Positions 32,127 to 41,670 of a stretch of 47,654 nucleotides of DNA are shown here, piece after piece (the stretch's first letter is position 1; each line of letters opens with the position of its first letter). The position numbers and the translations under genes are program-made. The stretch covers positions 1 through 47,654 of the forward strand of contig JAUSOU010000159.1 in assembly GCA_030656095.1 (NCBI GenBank), in the 5' to 3' direction. The notes under the pieces are model-generated. The model worked only from the letters and a program-made list of their open reading frames with translations, did no database searches and was not told the origin of the DNA. The DNA is from Thermovirgaceae bacterium (lineage in GTDB: Bacteria; Synergistota; Synergistia; Synergistales; Thermovirgaceae).

Positions 32127-33764
32127 GTGATTGGTCCAAATGGCGCAAGACGCGTAGTTATCACACTTGAGTCCCTGGGTGTCTCGACGATCTTCGGCAT
32201 CCCTGGAATACACAACCTGGATATATACGACGCCCTTATCGGGAGCCGTATCCGCCACATAACGGCCGTCCACGAACAGGGCGCCGGATTCATGGCGGAC
32301 GGGTACGCAAGATCCACCGGAAAAACAGGGGTTGCCCTTGTGATCTCCGGCCCCGGCCTTACGAATATTCTCACCCCCATGGCACAGGCTCTCCACGATT
32401 CGATCCCCATGCTTGTTCTCTCCAGCCAGATCCCGACCTCATTCATAGGCAAAGGCGCAGGCTTTCTCCACGAACTGAAGGACAGCCTCGCTCTCGCCGG
32501 ATGTGCCTCCAAAAAGAGTTTTTCCGCTTCCACTCCCGAAGAAATTCCACAGATCATAGAAACGGCCTGGCGTCTGGCTTCCGAGGGGCGTTCGGGACCC
32601 GTGCATGTGGAGATCCCGATGGATATCCTTGCCGGATGCTGCCCGGAAAACGGTGATCTTTCACCCGACTGCTCCGGCTCAACACTGCCCCCTCTTCCCG
32701 AAGAAGACCTGGCACGGGCAGCGAGTCTGCTGGATCATGCCTCATTTCCGGTGATCATCGCCGGCGGGGGGGCATGGATGGCCGGGGGCGCTATTACGAA
32801 GCTCGCTGAAAAATCCGGTGCTATGGTCATAGAATCGTGCGCGGGCAAGGGCATCGTTGACGAAAGAAACCCTCTCTGTCTCGGGGCAAGGATCCATTTC
32901 CCCTGCGTGAGGGAGGCCTTGTCGAAAGCGGATCTTATCCTGGCCTTCGGCACGGAACTTTCCCCGACGGATCTTTGGGAGAAACCTCTCCCCCAAAACG
33001 GAACACTGGTGCAGGTGGACCTGGACGGGGCGAACTTCGCCCGAAACGGGGCCGCCGATATCGGCATCCTCGCCGACGCGAACCAGGCGGCGCTGGCTCT
33101 TCTGGAAGCGGTTTCCCAAAAACCCGCGAGAAGAGCAAAGGCAATCGAGATCGTCAGCCGTCTGAAGGCGGAGTCACGGGATGAGCTCTCATCCGTCACC
33201 GGAATGGGCAGCGATCTGCAGACCATGTCGGGGATCGTATCTTCACTGAGGAAGGCAATTCCGGAAGAGGGTGCCCTCTTCGCGGACATGACCGGCCCCG
33301 CCTACGTGGCCATAAGCGAATACCCGGCATTTTCCCCCAGGACCTTTCTGCACCCCGTGGGTTTCGGAACCCTGGGGCAGGCCATGCCCGCGGCCATCGG
33401 CGCCGCTATCGCAAGACCTAAAAGGCCGGTGTGCGTACTTGCAGGGGACGGCGGTTTTCAGTTCACCCTCCCGGAGCTCAGCGTCGCGGTCCGGGAGAAT
33501 CTCTCCATTCCCATTGTTATATGGAACGACGGCGGTTTCGGAGAGATCCGCAGGAACGAAAACATCCGTCACCCCGGTTCTTTTATCGCCGTCGACAACA
33601 CGCCGCCGGATTTTTCTCTTCTGGCCGCGGCATACGGCGCGGGGTACGCAAGACCAGGAAACCCGGAATCTCTTGAGGCGTCGATACTAAGGGCGTTCTC
33701 TACCCCAGGCCCGACGCTGATCGAATGTTCCCCACGGGAAGAATGTGGCTGGAATGGCTCTTAA
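32127..33764 (+). CDS. Thiamine-pyrophosphate-dependent 2-oxoacid decarboxylase, AruI/acetolactate-synthase-like
   Basis: A 545-residue enzyme with the three-domain acetohydroxyacid synthase fold. FGIPGIHNLDIYDAL and VHEQGAGFMADGYARSTGK contain the catalytic glutamate, SGPGLTNILTPMAQA follows, and GDGGFQFT...NDGG near residue 430 is the Mg-TPP motif. The FGIPG-H and HEQGAGFMADG wording resembles AruI (5-guanidino-2-oxopentanoate decarboxylase) more than IlvB, and no ilvN is adjacent. GTG at 32127 follows GAGGTGG. It overlaps an aminotransferase gene, so transamination then decarboxylation of an amino acid, perhaps arginine, is plausible but inferred. Confidence 0.85.
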   Translation: MIGPNGARRVVITLESLGVSTIFGIPGIHNLDIYDALIGSRIRHITAVHEQGAGFMADGYARSTGKTGVALVISGPGLTNILTPMAQALHDSIPMLVLSSQIPTSFIGKGAGFLHELKDSLALAGCASKKSFSASTPEEIPQIIETAWRLASEGRSGPVHVEIPMDILAGCCPENGDLSPDCSGSTLPPLPEEDLARAASLLDHASFPVIIAGGGAWMAGGAITKLAEKSGAMVIESCAGKGIVDERNPLCLGARIHFPCVREALSKADLILAFGTELSPTDLWEKPLPQNGTLVQVDLDGANFARNGAADIGILADANQAALALLEAVSQKPARRAKAIEIVSRLKAESRDELSSVTGMGSDLQTMSGIVSSLRKAIPEEGALFADMTGPAYVAISEYPAFSPRTFLHPVGFGTLGQAMPAAIGAAIARPKRPVCVLAGDGGFQFTLPELSVAVRENLSIPIVIWNDGGFGEIRRNENIRHPGSFIAVDNTPPDFSLLAAAYGAGYARPGNPESLEASILRAFSTPGPTLIECSPREECGWNGS

Positions 33765-34863
33765 GGGTCTGCGCCCCGAGGTTCTGTCAATGAACCCATA
33801 CGAAGCGGGGAAGACAATCGAAGAGGTCCGCCGCGAGCTGGGCATTGAGAAGATCATCAAGCTGGGGTCGAACGAGAACGCCTACGCCCCGTTCCCGGAA
33901 GCCCTTGAAGCCATGCGCGCGGAGATGAAAAACGCGAACCGCTACCCCGACATCGCTTTTGAAGAGATCAAGGGACTCCTGGCCAATATCCACGGAGTTG
34001 AAGCGAAGAATATCGCGATCTCCCACGGCGCGGAGGGAATGCTCCAGGCAATGGGAAAGTGCTTCATCGAGAAAGGTGACGAGATCCTGCTCCCTTCGGC
34101 CACGTACGGTCTCTACAACGAGATATCGAAACTCATGGGAGGCCGGATCGTGAGTGTCCCCCTCAAGGATTTCGCGGTGGACCTTGAAAGAGCCGCGAAG
34201 GCCGTTACGAAAAGGACAAAGCTCATCTGGCTCTGCAACCCCAACAATCCTACTGGGAACATCGTCGAACCGCGCCTTCTGGACAGACTGTTCGAAAAGC
34301 TCCCCAAAAACGCGTGGGTGATCCTGGATGAGGCCTACGCGGAGTTCGCACCCAAAGACCTTCTCCCCGACAGGGTGAGGCTGATCTCGGAAGGGAGAAA
34401 TCTGGTCTCTATAAGGACCTTTTCCAAGGCGTACGGTCTTGCGGGAGCACGCCTCGGCTACGCCATCGCCGGGGAAGAGATCGTGACCGTTATCGATACT
34501 GTCAGCGAGCCTTTCAATGCCAACAGAATAGGGATAGCGGGAGGCGTCGCGGTACTGACGCGTGACATGGAGGCCTGCGAAAGGGCAAGACTCATGATCA
34601 TCGCCGACAGGCAGAGGATCTCCGAAAGCCTGGAGGGGATGGGACTCTTTGTGGTTCCCTCCAACACCAACTTCGTGTTCTTCGAGACGCCTTTTTCCGC
34701 CGAAGATGTCGCCGATGGCCTTCTGAAGCAGGGAGTTATCGTCCGCCCATGCACCGGATGGGGTTATGACCGGGCCATTCGGGTCACCGTGGGAACATCC
34801 TGGGAAGTGGACGTTTTCCTTGAGACCCTCGATAAGACCTTGAACGGACTGGAGGGAGCATGA
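33745..34863 (+). CDS. HisC-like pyridoxal-phosphate aminotransferase
   Basis: A 372-residue class I/II aminotransferase of the histidinol-phosphate type: KLGSNENAYAPFPEALEAM, AISHGAEGML, WLCNPNNPTGN, VILDEAYAEFA and RTFSKAYGLAGARLGY with the Schiff-base lysine. It starts inside the end of the decarboxylase gene (20-base overlap; GTG 33745, alternative ATG 33754). No other his genes are near, so a catabolic transaminase feeding the decarboxylase is more likely than histidine synthesis. Substrate not determinable from sequence. Confidence 0.88.
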   Translation: MAGMALKGLRPEVLSMNPYEAGKTIEEVRRELGIEKIIKLGSNENAYAPFPEALEAMRAEMKNANRYPDIAFEEIKGLLANIHGVEAKNIAISHGAEGMLQAMGKCFIEKGDEILLPSATYGLYNEISKLMGGRIVSVPLKDFAVDLERAAKAVTKRTKLIWLCNPNNPTGNIVEPRLLDRLFEKLPKNAWVILDEAYAEFAPKDLLPDRVRLISEGRNLVSIRTFSKAYGLAGARLGYAIAGEEIVTVIDTVSEPFNANRIGIAGGVAVLTRDMEACERARLMIIADRQRISESLEGMGLFVVPSNTNFVFFETPFSAEDVADGLLKQGVIVRPCTGWGYDRAIRVTVGTSWEVDVFLETLDKTLNGLEGA

Positions 34864-34907
34864 CATGAAGGCTGCACAGGGAACCTTTAAAGCAGGGAGG
34901 GATCTTC

Positions 34908-36041
34908 TTGGTCCTTTTTGAGCAGGTGCGCAAAGTCTACGAAGACGGCACAGTGGCCGTCGACAATCTGGACCTGGAGATCGCCAAGGGCGAAATCGCC
35001 GTCCTGATAGGCCCCAGCGGCTGCGGTAAAACCACCTCTCTCAAAATGGTGAACCGGCTGGAGGCACTGACTTCGGGGACCATTACCGTTGACGGGCGCA
35101 ATATCAACGATGTGGACCCCGTGAAACTGCGCCGCAATATCGGATACGTGGTACAGGAGGTCGCGCTGATGCCTCATATGTCCGTAGCCGAGAACATCGG
35201 AACCGTTCCCCGGCTTCTCGGGTGGGACCACAAGCGCATCAGCAAACGGGTCGACGAACTGCTGGCCCTGGCGAAGCTGGAACCGGGGAAATATCGATAC
35301 CGCTTTCCCGAACAGTTGAGCGGGGGACAGAAACAGCGCATTGGTGTCTTGAGGGCTCTGGCTGTCGATCCCGAGCTTATCCTGATGGACGAGCCCTTCG
35401 GCGCTCTGGACCCGATAAGCCGCGAAAACCTGCAGAACGAGCTTCTTGATCTGCAGAAGGTGGTGAAAAAAACCATCATTTTCGTTACACACGACATGGA
35501 CGAAGCTCTGCGGATGGCCGACAAGGTTGTGATCATGCGGCAGGGGCGCATCGAGCAAATGGGTTCTCCCGACGAGATCCAGGAAAATCCAAAAAACGAC
35601 TTTATCCGCGGTTTTATCGGAGAAGACAGGCTTGCCCAGATCTCTCCCGACTCTCCGGTGGAACCGCTGATACAGGAACCCCTCCTGCGGGTGAAACCTT
35701 CCGTTTCGGCAGCCGAAGTACTTGATCTTATGGAAGACGAGGGGTGCGAAACGGCCCAGGTCATCGACTCGGACGACCGATGGAAGGGAATGGCGATGCT
35801 GGGACTGCTCAAGCGGGCGGCCAGGAAGGGCGGAGCCGTGACCAACGGCGTACGGGTGGACCGCAAGCTCTTCTCGGAGGATGCAACCATCCGGGATGCC
35901 GCGGAGATGCTGTCGGATCAGGATATTCCCATACCCGTCGTGGATGAGCATGGTTCATTTATCGGCGTTGTTTCATCCGCCGGAATGGCCAAGCTTACCA
36001 TCAGCCGGCTGACCAGAAAAGGGAAAGGGGGGAAAGCCTGA
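34908..36041 (+). CDS. opuCA: Glycine betaine/quaternary amine ABC transporter ATPase with CBS domains
   Basis: A 377-residue ABC ATPase. GPSGCGKTTS (Walker A), LSGGQKQRIG (signature), LILMDEPFGALDP (Walker B) and the VTHDMDEAL switch are complete. Two CBS domains follow (about residues 255-370), as in OpuCA/OpuAA, where they sense ionic strength or nucleotides such as c-di-AMP. TTG at 34908 follows AGGGAGG by 7 nt. The stop overlaps the permease start. It energises uptake of osmoprotectants or a related amine. Confidence 0.93.
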   Translation: MVLFEQVRKVYEDGTVAVDNLDLEIAKGEIAVLIGPSGCGKTTSLKMVNRLEALTSGTITVDGRNINDVDPVKLRRNIGYVVQEVALMPHMSVAENIGTVPRLLGWDHKRISKRVDELLALAKLEPGKYRYRFPEQLSGGQKQRIGVLRALAVDPELILMDEPFGALDPISRENLQNELLDLQKVVKKTIIFVTHDMDEALRMADKVVIMRQGRIEQMGSPDEIQENPKNDFIRGFIGEDRLAQISPDSPVEPLIQEPLLRVKPSVSAAEVLDLMEDEGCETAQVIDSDDRWKGMAMLGLLKRAARKGGAVTNGVRVDRKLFSEDATIRDAAEMLSDQDIPIPVVDEHGSFIGVVSSAGMAKLTISRLTRKGKGGKA

Positions 36042-36739
36042 TGCTTGTGCAGAAACCCTTTTTTGAGCTCTTCTTCTCCTACGTGATGCGCTACTGGCCA
36101 AGGATACTGAACCTTACCTGGCAGCACATCACCATATCCTCCATTGCACTTGCGATCACTCTGGCGGTGTGCATTCCGCTCGGCATTTACCTGACAAAGA
36201 ACGAAAAGCTCGCGCCCTACGTCATCGGAGCGGCAAACGTCTTCCAGACGATCCCAAGCCTCGCGCTGCTCGGCTTCCTTATCCTGATCTTTGGGATAGG
36301 GAACGACAACGCCATCTGCGCCCTCTTCCTCTACGCCATGCTCCCGGTGCTGCAGAACACCTACGCGGGCATCAAGAGCGTTCCCCAACACCTTGTACAG
36401 GCCGCCAGAGGCATGGGCATGACGGAGTATCAGATCCTGCTGAAGGTGCAGCTGCCCATCGCACGCCCCATTCTTATCGCGGGCATACGGGTGGCTACGG
36501 TCTGGATCATAGGCACTGCAACGCTGGCGTCAGCCATAGGCGGCGGCGGGCTGGGAAGATTGATCTTCTCTGGTCTGGCATCGATACGCAACGAAGTGGT
36601 CCTGGCAGGCGCGATCCCGGCCACAATACTCGCCCTGACTGCGGACCAGGGGCTTAAATGGCTGCAGGAGTTCTACAGTCCGAAAGCGCGGGCCCTACGG
36701 CACGCCCGGAAAACCCGCAGTTACGATCAACAGATGTAG
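36041..36739 (+). CDS. opuCB: Quaternary amine ABC transporter permease
   Basis: A 232-residue permease with about five or six membrane helices and the binding-protein-dependent transport signature QAARGMGMTEYQILLKVQLPIARP. ANVFQTIPSLALLGFL is typical of OpuCB/OpuBB. ATG at 36041 overlaps the ATPase stop. Only one permease gene is present, so the pore may be a homodimer. Confidence 0.92.
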   Translation: MLVQKPFFELFFSYVMRYWPRILNLTWQHITISSIALAITLAVCIPLGIYLTKNEKLAPYVIGAANVFQTIPSLALLGFLILIFGIGNDNAICALFLYAMLPVLQNTYAGIKSVPQHLVQAARGMGMTEYQILLKVQLPIARPILIAGIRVATVWIIGTATLASAIGGGGLGRLIFSGLASIRNEVVLAGAIPATILALTADQGLKWLQEFYSPKARALRHARKTRSYDQQM

Positions 36740-36798
36740 TTGCAGGCTATAGATAAGAAATAGATAAGAAACATACATCCTGAAGGGAGATGCAAGAG

Positions 36799-37758
36799 AT
36801 GAATAAAAAAGTATTGTTGCTGGCACTGGTGGTTATGGTCGCTATCGGAGGATTTTACATGATGAAAAGCTCGCAGGAGCCCGCGGGAAAGCCGGCGGAA
36901 GAGGGGGTTGTCGTTTCCGGTGTGGACCCGATGACCTATGAGGGAACCGTAAAAGTAGGCGCCCAGACAGTGAATGAAACGATCGTTCTGGCCTGGATGG
37001 GAAAGCTTTTGCTTGAGGCCGATACCGGACTGACGGTCGACATCAACACCGAGTTCGCAGCCTCGGGTGTGCTTCACCAGGCCATGCAGGGCAAGGAGCT
37101 GGACATCTACCCCACCTGGACGGGAACCCAACTTACGGGCATTCTCCGTTACGAAGGACCTAACCTGCCGGCGGATGAAACATTCAAAATGGTCAAGGAG
37201 GGCTTCGAGAAGAACTTCAACGCCACCTGGACCATGCCTTTCGGATTCAGCAACACCTACGTAATGGCCGTTCGCCGCGAGACGGCGGAGAAAAACAACC
37301 TGGCGAAGGCATCCGATCTTAAGGATCTCGCACCCGAGTGGATACTGGCGGGCGACGAAAACTTCGACACGCGCCCCGACGCATATCCCGGCTGGTCCGA
37401 AGCCTACGGCATCGAATTCAAGGAAGTGCTGCCGATGCAGTATTCGATAATGTACCGGGCCATCGACAACAAGGAAGTCGACATCATAGCCGCATACGCC
37501 ACCGATTCGCGCATCAAGAAGCTCGACCTGGTGCTGCTCGAGGATGACAAAGCCTTCTTCCCCGACTACAGCGCCGCCTACGTTGTCGATATGGATATCC
37601 TTAAAAAGTTCCCGGCCATACTGCCGGTTCTGGAGCAGTTGAGCGGAAAGATCGACGCACCCACAATGTCGGCTCTCAACGGCAGGTTCGATGACGGCGA
37701 GGAACCGGAGGATATCGCGAAGGATTTCCTCACCCAGGCAGGGCTGCTCAAGAAGTAA
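36799..37758 (+). CDS. opuCC: Glycine betaine/choline-type substrate-binding protein
   Basis: A 319-residue OpuAC-family binding protein: VNETIVLAWMGKLLLE, ASGVLHQAMQGKELDIYPTWTGTQL and MQYSIMYRAIDNKEVDIIAAYATD. The N-terminus MNKKVLLLALVVMVAIGGFYMM is a signal or anchor helix without a lipobox cysteine or an obvious cleavage site, so it may stay membrane-tethered. The ATG at 36799 is favoured by GAAGGGAG 9 nt upstream. Last gene of the operon that begins at the decarboxylase. Confidence 0.92.
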   Translation: MNKKVLLLALVVMVAIGGFYMMKSSQEPAGKPAEEGVVVSGVDPMTYEGTVKVGAQTVNETIVLAWMGKLLLEADTGLTVDINTEFAASGVLHQAMQGKELDIYPTWTGTQLTGILRYEGPNLPADETFKMVKEGFEKNFNATWTMPFGFSNTYVMAVRRETAEKNNLAKASDLKDLAPEWILAGDENFDTRPDAYPGWSEAYGIEFKEVLPMQYSIMYRAIDNKEVDIIAAYATDSRIKKLDLVLLEDDKAFFPDYSAAYVVDMDILKKFPAILPVLEQLSGKIDAPTMSALNGRFDDGEEPEDIAKDFLTQAGLLKK

Positions 37759-37773
37759 TACCACGAATCGCAT

Positions 37774-37816
37774 AAAAAGGGCCGTCCCCTGGATAAGCGG
37801 GCGGTCCCTTTTTTTG
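37774..37816 (+). terminator. Intrinsic terminator of the transporter operon
   Basis: AAAAAGGGCCGTCCCC (37774-37789) pairs imperfectly with GCGGGCGGTCCC (37797-37808), followed by seven T. Confidence 0.8.
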
Positions 37817-37896
37817 CTTCATTTCTCCCGATATGGTACATTGTGCACTGTAACGAACGGAAGAAACATCCTAAAAAAATTGTGAGGCGATAGGCC

Positions 37897-40695
37897 ATGT
37901 CAATGAGAGATATTTTCGAGAACTCCCCCTTCGGAGGGGGAGGAGGACAACGGAGGCAGATCCCGGCCCTCAAGATGAAAAAGAGCGTCTGGATACTGTT
38001 CGGGCTGTTGCTGGTTCTTGCGATAGTTATTCCGGCGACCGCGACATTCTACACCGACATGCTCTGGTTCAAGGCAAGAGGGCTCTCCCAGGTCTTCTGG
38101 ACTCGGCTGATACCGCAGTGGATCCTGTTCGGGGTCGCATCATTGATCGCTTTCGCGATCTTTTCGGTCAACTGGCTGAAGGCCCGCAGGTCGGCAGTGA
38201 AGGATCTCGCGGCATCGCTGCCGGAAGGGTCGGAGGAAATGCCGCTTCGCGCATCCGCCCTGTTCGTGATGATCATATCGGGGGTCATGGCTGTGATGAA
38301 CGGGTTCGGTGTCCGCTCGGAGTGGATGACCGTCCTGCAGTTTCTGAACAGAACTCCTTTCGGCAAAACAGAGCCGATCTTCGGGAAAGAGGTCGCCTTC
38401 TACGTCTTCGATATGCCGTTTCTGTCCCTGATGCAGAGCTGGCTCCTCGGAACGCTGGTCACCGCACTTCTCGGCATCGGGCTGATATTCTTCATGGCGG
38501 CGCTGCCGAAGATGCGCGAAGAGAACCGTTTTTACATGCCCGGTCACGCCAGGGCGCACCTTTCGGTGCTCGGCGCGATAACAGTACTCGCCTGGGGAGC
38601 AGGTCTGTGGCTTGAGCGCTTCAACCTTCTGCTCTCCGAGGGAGGCGTCGTATTCGGGGCGGGCTACACGGACATACACGCGAGGCTGTTCGCGATCAAC
38701 GTGATGATCGTTCTTTCGGCTATAGTCGCGGCCCTTCTGGTGGCCAACATCTACCGCAGGACCTGGCGGCTGGCGATCGCCGGCGGCATACTTCTGATCG
38801 GCGCCAGCTTCATACTTCGAGGTATCGTCCCGGGGCTCGTCCAGAAGTACATAGTCGAGCCGAACGAGTTCGACAAGGAACGCACCTACATCGAATACAA
38901 CATCGCAGGCACTCTCGATGCCTACGGGCTCAACTCCCTCAAAATTGTGAACTTCACACCCGAGGATTTCATCACGCCGCAGGATATCGAGAACGAGCCC
39001 GACACCATACGCAACATAAGGCTCTGGGATTACAGTCCCCTGCTCAGGGCGTTCAAACAGCTGCAGGAGATAAGGACCTACTACGACTTTCCCAATGTGG
39101 ACATAGCCCGGTACACCTTCAACGGAGCCTACCGGCAGGTTATGCTCGCCGCGCGGGAACTTGACTCGGAACAGATCCAGAACCAGACGTGGGTGAACAG
39201 ACATCTCGAGTTCACTCACGGTTTCGGGATCGTCATGAATTTCGTCAACGAAGTCGACAGGGCGGGCAAGCCCGTGCTTGTGATCCAGGACCTTCCGCCC
39301 AAGATCTCGGTACCCCTGGAGATCGCGGAACCGCGGATATACTTCGGAGAGAAGAGCAACCCCTACTCCCTCGTTCGCACGGATGTCCTGGAGTTCGACT
39401 ACCCTGAAGGGGATGCGAACGTCAGGACCACTTATCAGGGCACGGGCGGAGTTCCTGTGGGAAGCCTCTTCAGCAGGATAATGTTCGCGCTCCGCTTCCG
39501 GGATTCCCAGATACTCTTCACCAACTCCATAACCCCGGGAAGCCGCATCCTGATGTACCGCAGCATAAGGGAACGCCTCGAGACGGTGGCGCCGTTCCTG
39601 CTCTACGACACCGACCCCTACTTGAGCATCATCGGCGGCAGGCTGGTCTGGATACAGGATGCCTACACCGCCACCAACCGATACCCCTACTCGAATCCGG
39701 TAAGCGTAGGAGGGGATCGGCAGAAGATCAACTACATCCGCAACAGCGTCAAGGCGCTGGTCGATGCCTACGACGGGTCGCTCTTCTTCTACGTCTCGGA
39801 CAAGGATGATCCTCTGCTGAAGACCTGGGCCAAAATATTCCCGGGGCTCTTTACTCCGATAGAGGACGCCAACCCTGAATTCTGCTCGCAGATCCGCTAC
39901 CCGAACAGTCTCTTCCTTATACAGAGCGAAATCTACAGAACATACCACATGAGCGACCCGAACACCTTCTACAACAAGGAGGACGTGTGGCGCCTTTCCA
40001 ACCAGGCCAAGACCGGAAGCCAGAACGCCTATTACGTGATCATGCGCCTGGCGGGTGAGAAGAAGGCCGAGTTCGCCCTTATCGCACCGTTCATGCCCGT
40101 AGGCCGGGACAACATGATCGCATGGATGGCCGGACGCTCCGACGCACCCAACTACGGGGATCTTCTCGTCTACCAGTTCCCGAAACAGAAGCTCATCTAC
40201 GGCCCATCCCAGGTGAGCGCGCTGATAGACCAGGATCCGGAAATATCGGCCCAGTTATCCCTTTGGAGCCAGCGCGGATCCGACGTCATCCGGGGCGACA
40301 TCCTGGTAATTCCGCTCGGTGACTCCCTGCTCTACGTCCAGCCGCTCTATCTGAAGGCCGAGAACAGCGATCTTCCCGAGCTCAAGAGGGTAATAGTATC
40401 CTCGGGAGGGAAGGTGGCCTGGGCCGAAACGGTCGACGATGCCATCTCAACCCTGCTCTCGCGGCTGGCCGGGACAACCGGCGCAAGACTAAACGCTCCC
40501 CTAAAAACAGCAGAGAAACCCGTTGCTACGACTCCGCTGGTGGTAGGAGAGAACGCCAGGGATCTTGCGCAACAGGCAGGACAACACTTCGAGGCGGCAC
40601 AGAGGGCATCTCGCGAAGGCGACTGGGCAAGGTACGGAGAGGAACTTGAAAAGCTGCGTGCGGTGCTTGAAGCGCTGATGAATGAAACGAAATAA
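37897..40695 (+). CDS. UPF0182 family membrane protein
   Basis: A 932-residue protein of family UPF0182 (PF03699). The N-terminal third has about seven membrane helices, the second half is a large extracytoplasmic region (VPLEIAEPRIYFGE, GGVPVGSLFSRIMFALRF, YSNPVSVGGDRQKINYIRNSVK), and the tail (after about residue 860) is an acidic coiled coil. The glycine-rich GGGGGQ near residue 13 is a linker before the first helix. Function is unestablished in all bacteria. A long antisense ORF (38140-39948) is a shadow of this gene. Confidence 0.93.
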   Translation: MSMRDIFENSPFGGGGGQRRQIPALKMKKSVWILFGLLLVLAIVIPATATFYTDMLWFKARGLSQVFWTRLIPQWILFGVASLIAFAIFSVNWLKARRSAVKDLAASLPEGSEEMPLRASALFVMIISGVMAVMNGFGVRSEWMTVLQFLNRTPFGKTEPIFGKEVAFYVFDMPFLSLMQSWLLGTLVTALLGIGLIFFMAALPKMREENRFYMPGHARAHLSVLGAITVLAWGAGLWLERFNLLLSEGGVVFGAGYTDIHARLFAINVMIVLSAIVAALLVANIYRRTWRLAIAGGILLIGASFILRGIVPGLVQKYIVEPNEFDKERTYIEYNIAGTLDAYGLNSLKIVNFTPEDFITPQDIENEPDTIRNIRLWDYSPLLRAFKQLQEIRTYYDFPNVDIARYTFNGAYRQVMLAARELDSEQIQNQTWVNRHLEFTHGFGIVMNFVNEVDRAGKPVLVIQDLPPKISVPLEIAEPRIYFGEKSNPYSLVRTDVLEFDYPEGDANVRTTYQGTGGVPVGSLFSRIMFALRFRDSQILFTNSITPGSRILMYRSIRERLETVAPFLLYDTDPYLSIIGGRLVWIQDAYTATNRYPYSNPVSVGGDRQKINYIRNSVKALVDAYDGSLFFYVSDKDDPLLKTWAKIFPGLFTPIEDANPEFCSQIRYPNSLFLIQSEIYRTYHMSDPNTFYNKEDVWRLSNQAKTGSQNAYYVIMRLAGEKKAEFALIAPFMPVGRDNMIAWMAGRSDAPNYGDLLVYQFPKQKLIYGPSQVSALIDQDPEISAQLSLWSQRGSDVIRGDILVIPLGDSLLYVQPLYLKAENSDLPELKRVIVSSGGKVAWAETVDDAISTLLSRLAGTTGARLNAPLKTAEKPVATTPLVVGENARDLAQQAGQHFEAAQRASREGDWARYGEELEKLRAVLEALMNETK

Positions 40696-40706
40696 CCCTG
40701 AATTGT

Positions 40707-40746
40707 AAAAAGGGGCCCCGCCTTAACAGGCGGGGCCCCTTTTTTA
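40707..40746. terminator. Bidirectional intrinsic terminator
   Basis: Perfect 16-bp arms (40707-40722 and 40729-40744) with a 6-nt loop, A-rich on the left and T-rich on the right, between the convergent UPF0182 and HNH-like genes; it overlaps the 3' end of the latter. Confidence 0.9.
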
Positions 40747-41553
40747 ATCCATCTCTCTGGAGGAGAGACCGGGCGGGACCACCATCCTTGATACTGTGAT
40801 ACCGGTCTCCGTCAGACGGATGGTGTTTTTTACCTTATCGATCACCAGATACCCCTGACCGGAAAGCCCTTCGGCGGCCTCCCTCAATGAGTCGATAAAG
40901 AGCAGACCTTCCCCACGGGGAAGCGCACCCGCATCCTCCATCCCCGTGACTGTCATAATGAAAGCCTCCTCGGTATCCATCGGTTCGAGGCCGGAAACCT
41001 TCATCAGGACATGAAGCAGCCAACTCCTGAACCAGAAGGGAGAGAGGTCTGGAGGAATAGCCCCTGACCGGCCTGAAACCCTGGAGACAGTCTCGGGTTC
41101 GGGTTCGGGTTCGGGTTCGGGTTCCGGTTCCGGTTCGGATATCGGCTCGGGAATTTTTTCGTCTTCCGACCCGGGTTCCAGCTTGATCTCAACAGGCTGT
41201 TTCAAAGGCATTATCGGAGTACCGGCTCCGGGGCCGCCTTTTTGAAGACCCGTTACTGCAAGCCATCTATTGTACTGCTCCTTCAGTGTCTGCCATTCGC
41301 GCGCCAGAGAATCCTCCGCCCTCAACCCGTCCTGGCGTGAACCGGAACCCCTGTTCAGCCAGTCCCTTCGAGTGCACTCGTAACAGGAGGTAACAAGATC
41401 CGCGTCGTCTTTTGAGGTTTTCCGGAGGAAAGAAGCCCGGTCTACGTCAAGCAGAACATCCGGGTATGACCTGCCGCAGAACTGGCAGGTGAAAGCGTCC
41501 CTCCTGAAGATCTTCTCCTTTGCGGACTCATCGAGAATCGGTTTTCCGGTCAT
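40744..41553 (-). CDS. Degenerate HNH-like zinc protein with Glu-Pro repeats
   Basis: A 269-residue protein. Residues about 15-70 resemble an HNH endonuclease finger: FRRDAFTCQFCG, then a second pair CYEC, which would bind structural zinc. The catalytic H-x-D-H is replaced by DVD, so nuclease activity is doubtful. A central (Glu-Pro)n stretch around residue 145 comes from a GGTTCG hexanucleotide repeat (plus strand about 41094-41137). The C-terminal 90 residues look globular with a winged-helix pattern (FIDSLREAAEGLSGQGYLVID). The start MTGKPIL follows AGAGGAG. Function unknown; DNA- or RNA-binding is a guess. Confidence 0.6.
   Translation of the reverse strand: MTGKPILDESAKEKIFRRDAFTCQFCGRSYPDVLLDVDRASFLRKTSKDDADLVTSCYECTRRDWLNRGSGSRQDGLRAEDSLAREWQTLKEQYNRWLAVTGLQKGGPGAGTPIMPLKQPVEIKLEPGSEDEKIPEPISEPEPEPEPEPEPEPETVSRVSGRSGAIPPDLSPFWFRSWLLHVLMKVSGLEPMDTEEAFIMTVTGMEDAGALPRGEGLLFIDSLREAAEGLSGQGYLVIDKVKNTIRLTETGITVSRMVVPPGLSSREMD
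41094..41137. repeat. Hexanucleotide GGTTCG/GGTTCC tandem repeat inside the HNH-like gene
   Basis: About seven copies encode alternating Glu-Pro. A 6-bp unit allows length change without frameshift. Confidence 0.85.
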
Positions 41554-41670
41554 GGCCACACTCCTCTTGAGCATTTGAACCTGCTTCACCAATATAGCAC
41601 AGAGTTAAAAATCAGGGGCAGAACACGGCCGCAGCCGCACAAAAAAAATACCAGTAGAACAGGGGCTGGA

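Noticed and set aside
33787-34866. 359-codon ORF antisense to the aminotransferase
   Set aside because: The sense strand carries the full set of PLP-aminotransferase motifs.
38140-39948. 602-codon ORF antisense to the UPF0182 gene
   Set aside because: The sense strand has membrane helices and family blocks; the antisense translation has no motif, SD or promoter.
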